Assembly: GCA_005799205.1 (NCBI GenBank)
Contig: SYHM01000192.1
Location: forward strand, 1 to 8,201
Direction of reading: 5' to 3'
Source: Planctomycetia bacterium
Lineage (GTDB): Bacteria; Planctomycetota; Phycisphaerae; Phycisphaerales; SM1A02
DNA length: 8,201 bases
Of this stretch, positions 5,800 through 8,201 are shown in pieces. The translations under genes and the position numbers were made by a program. The notes under the pieces were generated by a model. The model did no database searches, was not told where the DNA came from, and was given only the letters and a program-made list of their open reading frames with translations. Each line of letters begins with the position of its first letter. The stretch's first letter is position 1.

Positions 5800-7620
5800 A
5801 TGAAAACTTCACCAACCATCGCCGTTGCACTCACGCTCAGTTTCGCCGCAGTCTTGGTTGGGCAGCTCACGGCTCCAGTCAACGCACGCTCACCTCGAGT
5901 GCCAGGCGATGGTGGAGTCGCTGGCGGTGGGACCGACTGCCCGAGCGCCCCTGCGGCGCTGCTTGGCACAAATTCATTCAACACGGCGGCCGCAACTGCC
6001 TCCCTTGCGATCGGGTCTGGTGCGGGGTGCTCGGCGCACACGATCTACAAGGTGAACTACTTCAGTTTTACTGCCCTCGAAACGGGAAACTATTCCTTTT
6101 CGACGTGCGATGCCGAAACGTGGGACACGCGCATCGCAGTCAACCCAGCGTGCGGGGCGAACCAGATTCCAGTCGCGTGCAACGATGACGCATGCAACTA
6201 TCAAAGCACTGCCACTGGCGCGCTCGTTGCGAACACAACCTATCGAATCGTCGTCGGCGGATACGGCGCCGCTGACGGAGGAGTAGGTGCTCTCACCATC
6301 ACATTCGACGGTGCCGGCGGAGGTGGCGGTGGCACTGTGGGACCCGATGTCATCGTTGGTGCGATCCCTGACGTTGCGAAGTATGGATCCGTCGTTGTCG
6401 GCGGACAAACCATCATGGCGTACGCAATCGGAACGACCAGTTGCAACATCGGCGACTCGCTGCTTGATTGGTTTGCATCGCCAGACAATCGCCATCCCTT
6501 CATCCCGCAAAACCTGTACCGCATCAAGGGAGGGCGCTGTGAACAGATCGGACTTGGCTGGGGGAAGCACGGATTTACAGCGCTGCAGGGCTCACTCTGT
6601 GGTGCGTGCACACCCTCGTCGAGTGGCACGTGGCTCGGCGTTGGATGCTCCGATCCATATAGCGCTGGTCTCAACGGCAGCCAGAGTGGACTTGGATGCC
6701 GCTCAGAGGTAAATGCCGCCACTGGTGTGTTTCCAGGCACTCCCAATGCAGGCATGCCTGGCGCTGCGGCGACGATCGGAAGGCGAATTCAAGTCAACGC
6801 GAATGACCTCAATCCAACACTCAATGCAGGCGCGACCTATTTCGCCGAGGCGCAGTACATCCATCCTGGGGATGCCGCAGCAGCCAATGACGACAACAAC
6901 GGCTCATGGCGCGCGTTCACGGTTGGCGCGCTTGCAAGTGGGGCGTACACACTCTCGCTGACTGGGGCAACCATTCAGCAGCAGCCAGCCGTGGCCGCAT
7001 GGCGTACCGCAATGCCCGCAGTCACTCTTGTGAACGCCGACGTTGCGAGCGATGGGCGATTCACCGCGGGATACCTCGTCACTGACAACGGCAATGGAAC
7101 CTGGCACTACGAGTACGCGGTGCAGAACATCAACAGTCACCGCTCGGGACGATCGTTCAGCGTTCCAGTACCAACGGGAGCAGTCATCACAAATGTTGGC
7201 TTTCATGACATCGATTACCACTCTGGCGACCCATACTCGGGCACCGATTGGACTTCGAGTGTGAGCGGCGGCGCAGTCACATGGACTGGTGGTGATTACG
7301 CAGTGAGCGCCAATAGCAATGCGCTTCGCTATGGAACTCTCTACAACTTCAGGTTTGACGCAACAACTCCACCGACTGCCGCAACTGCGACCCTCGGACT
7401 CTTTCGACCAGGGACTGGTTCATCGGTGACCCTTGCTCTGCAAGGGCCCAGTGGCGTCGCTGGAAATCCCGCTGACCTCAACGGTGACGGAGTCGTCAAC
7501 GGTGCTGACCTGGCAATCTTGCTCAGCGCGTGGGGTAGTGGCGGCACTGGCGACATCAACCAAAGCGGCACAGTCGACGGCGCTGATCTGGCAGCATTAT
7601 TGAGCAACTGGACCGCGTAA
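5800..7620 (+). CDS. Secreted PPC-like, Cys-rich protein with dockerin-like tail
   Basis: Exported protein of 606 residues. A signal peptide occupies residues 1-29, with likely cleavage after VNA. Residues about 47-169 resemble a bacterial pre-peptidase C-terminal (PPC) beta domain: YFSFTALETGNYSFSTC, a D-T-R-I strand, CNDD, then TTYRIVVGGYG. A Gly run (173-178) acts as a hinge. Residues about 182-545 are a module I recall from planctomycete exoproteins. It includes GPDVIVG, TTSCNIG (212-218), GLGWGKHGF (251-259) and, further on, NGNGTWHYEYAVQN and GFHDIDYHSG. No catalytic motif is evident. The tail (559-604) is a dockerin-like pair of calcium loops. All 12 cysteines lie between residues 47 and 300, consistent with disulfides outside the cytoplasm. 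It is probably a cell-surface or secreted structural or binding protein. It seems to have its own promoter region after the operon and converges with the minus-strand gene downstream. Confidence 0.9.
   Translation: MKTSPTIAVALTLSFAAVLVGQLTAPVNARSPRVPGDGGVAGGGTDCPSAPAALLGTNSFNTAAATASLAIGSGAGCSAHTIYKVNYFSFTALETGNYSFSTCDAETWDTRIAVNPACGANQIPVACNDDACNYQSTATGALVANTTYRIVVGGYGAADGGVGALTITFDGAGGGGGGTVGPDVIVGAIPDVAKYGSVVVGGQTIMAYAIGTTSCNIGDSLLDWFASPDNRHPFIPQNLYRIKGGRCEQIGLGWGKHGFTALQGSLCGACTPSSSGTWLGVGCSDPYSAGLNGSQSGLGCRSEVNAATGVFPGTPNAGMPGAAATIGRRIQVNANDLNPTLNAGATYFAEAQYIHPGDAAAANDDNNGSWRAFTVGALASGAYTLSLTGATIQQQPAVAAWRTAMPAVTLVNADVASDGRFTAGYLVTDNGNGTWHYEYAVQNINSHRSGRSFSVPVPTGAVITNVGFHDIDYHSGDPYSGTDWTSSVSGGAVTWTGGDYAVSANSNALRYGTLYNFRFDATTPPTAATATLGLFRPGTGSSVTLALQGPSGVAGNPADLNGDGVVNGADLAILLSAWGSGGTGDINQSGTVDGADLAALLSNWTA
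7474..7611 (+). repeat. Two dockerin-like calcium-loop units
   Basis: Unit 1 (7474-7533, residues 559-578) reads DLNGDGVVNGAD then LAILLSAW. Unit 2 (7552-7611, residues 585-604) reads DINQSGTVDGAD then LAALLSNW. Both have the Dx[ND]xxGx(6)D calcium-loop pattern with a following helix ending in Trp, as in type I dockerins. Unit 2 has Ser589 where unit 1 has Asp563, so one calcium ligand is altered. The protein ends two residues after the second Trp. Planctomycete dockerins are common but their binding partners are mostly unknown. Confidence 0.85.
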
Positions 7621-7642
7621 GGCGACCTCGGACCGCCTTACG
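7616..7642. terminator. Hairpin shared by two convergent genes
   Basis: CGTAAGGCG (7616-7624) and CGCCTTACG (7634-7642) form a perfect 9-bp stem around a 9-nt loop. Two more C-G pairs (7614/7644 and 7613/7645) can form beyond one mismatch. The left arm contains the TAA of the dockerin gene and the right arm contains the TAA of the minus-strand gene. No T run follows on either strand, so it is not a classical intrinsic terminator. It may act as a bidirectional terminator, a barrier to antisense read-through, or a 3'-end stabiliser. Confidence 0.55.
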
Positions 7643-8201
7643 GGGCAGTGGTTGATGCGGGTGTCAATACCGCTCCGCCAATCGCTGTACCTCCACGCTT
7701 TTTGCCTTCGGGCAGCGGTTTCAGCGTGGAGGCAAGGTCCGCGCCGAGTGCGGTACAGAGTTCTCGAAACACCCGACGGTTCAGTTCGTCGCGTTCGAAG
7801 CGAATCGCTTTCACCTGAACTCTTCGTTCGGTCGCCTCAGGACCGCTCGGCACGACGCCTTCCGCTGCCTTCGGCCCTTGGAGGGGCTGAGATTTTACAG
7901 CGACGATCTTGTCCCGGGCACTGCGTGCCGCGGCAACCCACGAGGACTGCAGCGCGACGACGCGTGCCTTGACTTCATCTGAGAGTGTCAAGAGGAGCGC
8001 CTGCTCAAACCGGCTCGTGAGAGAGGTCGGGTCATTCAGGTCGCTCGCGTACAGCTGGTCATCCCACACATCTTGGAGTCGCTGAGCCGATTCAGGTCCG
8101 AGGCGATTCTTCAGAGTCTTGATCGACGCGAGTGATGCATCCCGAAGTGCCTTTTTCGCGCGCTGCTCTTCGCGCTCGGTCCGCATGAATTCATCCTGAT
8201 C
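7638..8201 (-). CDS. Charged helical hypothetical protein, possibly 5'-partial
   Basis: Minus-strand frame ending at TAA (7640-7638) and open to the right edge. A Met at 8186 would give 182 residues and has AGGA 7 nt upstream (8197-8194), so it is a credible start. However, the five codons before it are also open, and the protein begins mid-helix without a signal peptide, so the gene may start outside the window. Counting from that Met, residues 1-41 and about 130-155 are similar charged helical stretches with an L-G-(P/A) turn (NRLGPESAQRL and TALGADLASTL). Between them, RFEQALLLTLSDEVKARVVALQ resembles the 'LT-x-x-x' helical repeats of Spy/CpxP-like or related planctomycete periplasmic proteins. 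The C-terminus is basic, then Ala/Thr/Pro-rich. Function is unknown. It converges with the dockerin gene, with 17 nt between the stop codons. Confidence 0.7.
   Translation of the reverse strand, partial: DQDEFMRTEREEQRAKKALRDASLASIKTLKNRLGPESAQRLQDVWDDQLYASDLNDPTSLTSRFEQALLLTLSDEVKARVVALQSSWVAAARSARDKIVAVKSQPLQGPKAAEGVVPSGPEATERRVQVKAIRFERDELNRRVFRELCTALGADLASTLKPLPEGKKRGGTAIGGAVLTPASTTAP

Noticed and set aside
5974..6755. Two overlapping minus-strand frames (5974-6570 and 6240-6755)
   Set aside because: Both lie opposite the exoprotein gene, whose PPC-like and planctomycete motifs run unbroken here. Their composition is that of shadow frames.

Overview
The window looks like chromosomal DNA from a planctomycete, most likely of the Phycisphaerae/Phycisphaerales type. 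The basis is GC-rich coding DNA with GC-rich third positions, a secreted protein ending in a dockerin-like tail (two DxNxxGxVxGADL...W units), and a von Willebrand factor A protein with a 'VAGNE' strand. I recognise these families from memory of planctomycete genomes; no search was run. No RNA gene, insertion sequence, CRISPR array or phage gene is visible.

Positions 34-5703 hold five same-strand genes packed like one operon: an exported VWA-domain protein (34-1215), an OmpR/PhoB-type response regulator (1225-1974), a membrane sensor histidine kinase (1971-3881), an MFS transporter of the metabolite:H+ symporter type (3891-5234) and a small unrecognised protein (5197-5703). Gaps and overlaps are +9, -4, +9 and -38 nt. 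Only 33 nt lie before the first gene, so more of the operon may lie upstream. A plausible but unproven reading is that the kinase senses something in the envelope and the regulator controls genes outside the window. The VWA protein and transporter would then be co-produced effectors or partners.

A 96-nt gap (5704-5799) holds a perfect 6-bp inverted repeat and an AGGA ribosome-binding site. It precedes a separate gene (5800-7620) for a large secreted protein: signal peptide, Cys-rich PPC-like beta domain, Gly-rich hinge, a module I recall from planctomycete exoproteins, and a C-terminal dockerin-like repeat.

The last gene (7638 to the right edge) is on the minus strand and converges on the dockerin gene. 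It is a charged, probably alpha-helical hypothetical protein whose 5' end may lie outside the window. The two genes end 17 nt apart, and one 9-bp hairpin (7616-7642) contains both stop codons.

I found no clearly new defence or mobile system. The points most worth following are the VWA/two-component/transporter operon, the double-stop hairpin, the cysteine partition and dockerin in the exoprotein, and the two unassigned small proteins.
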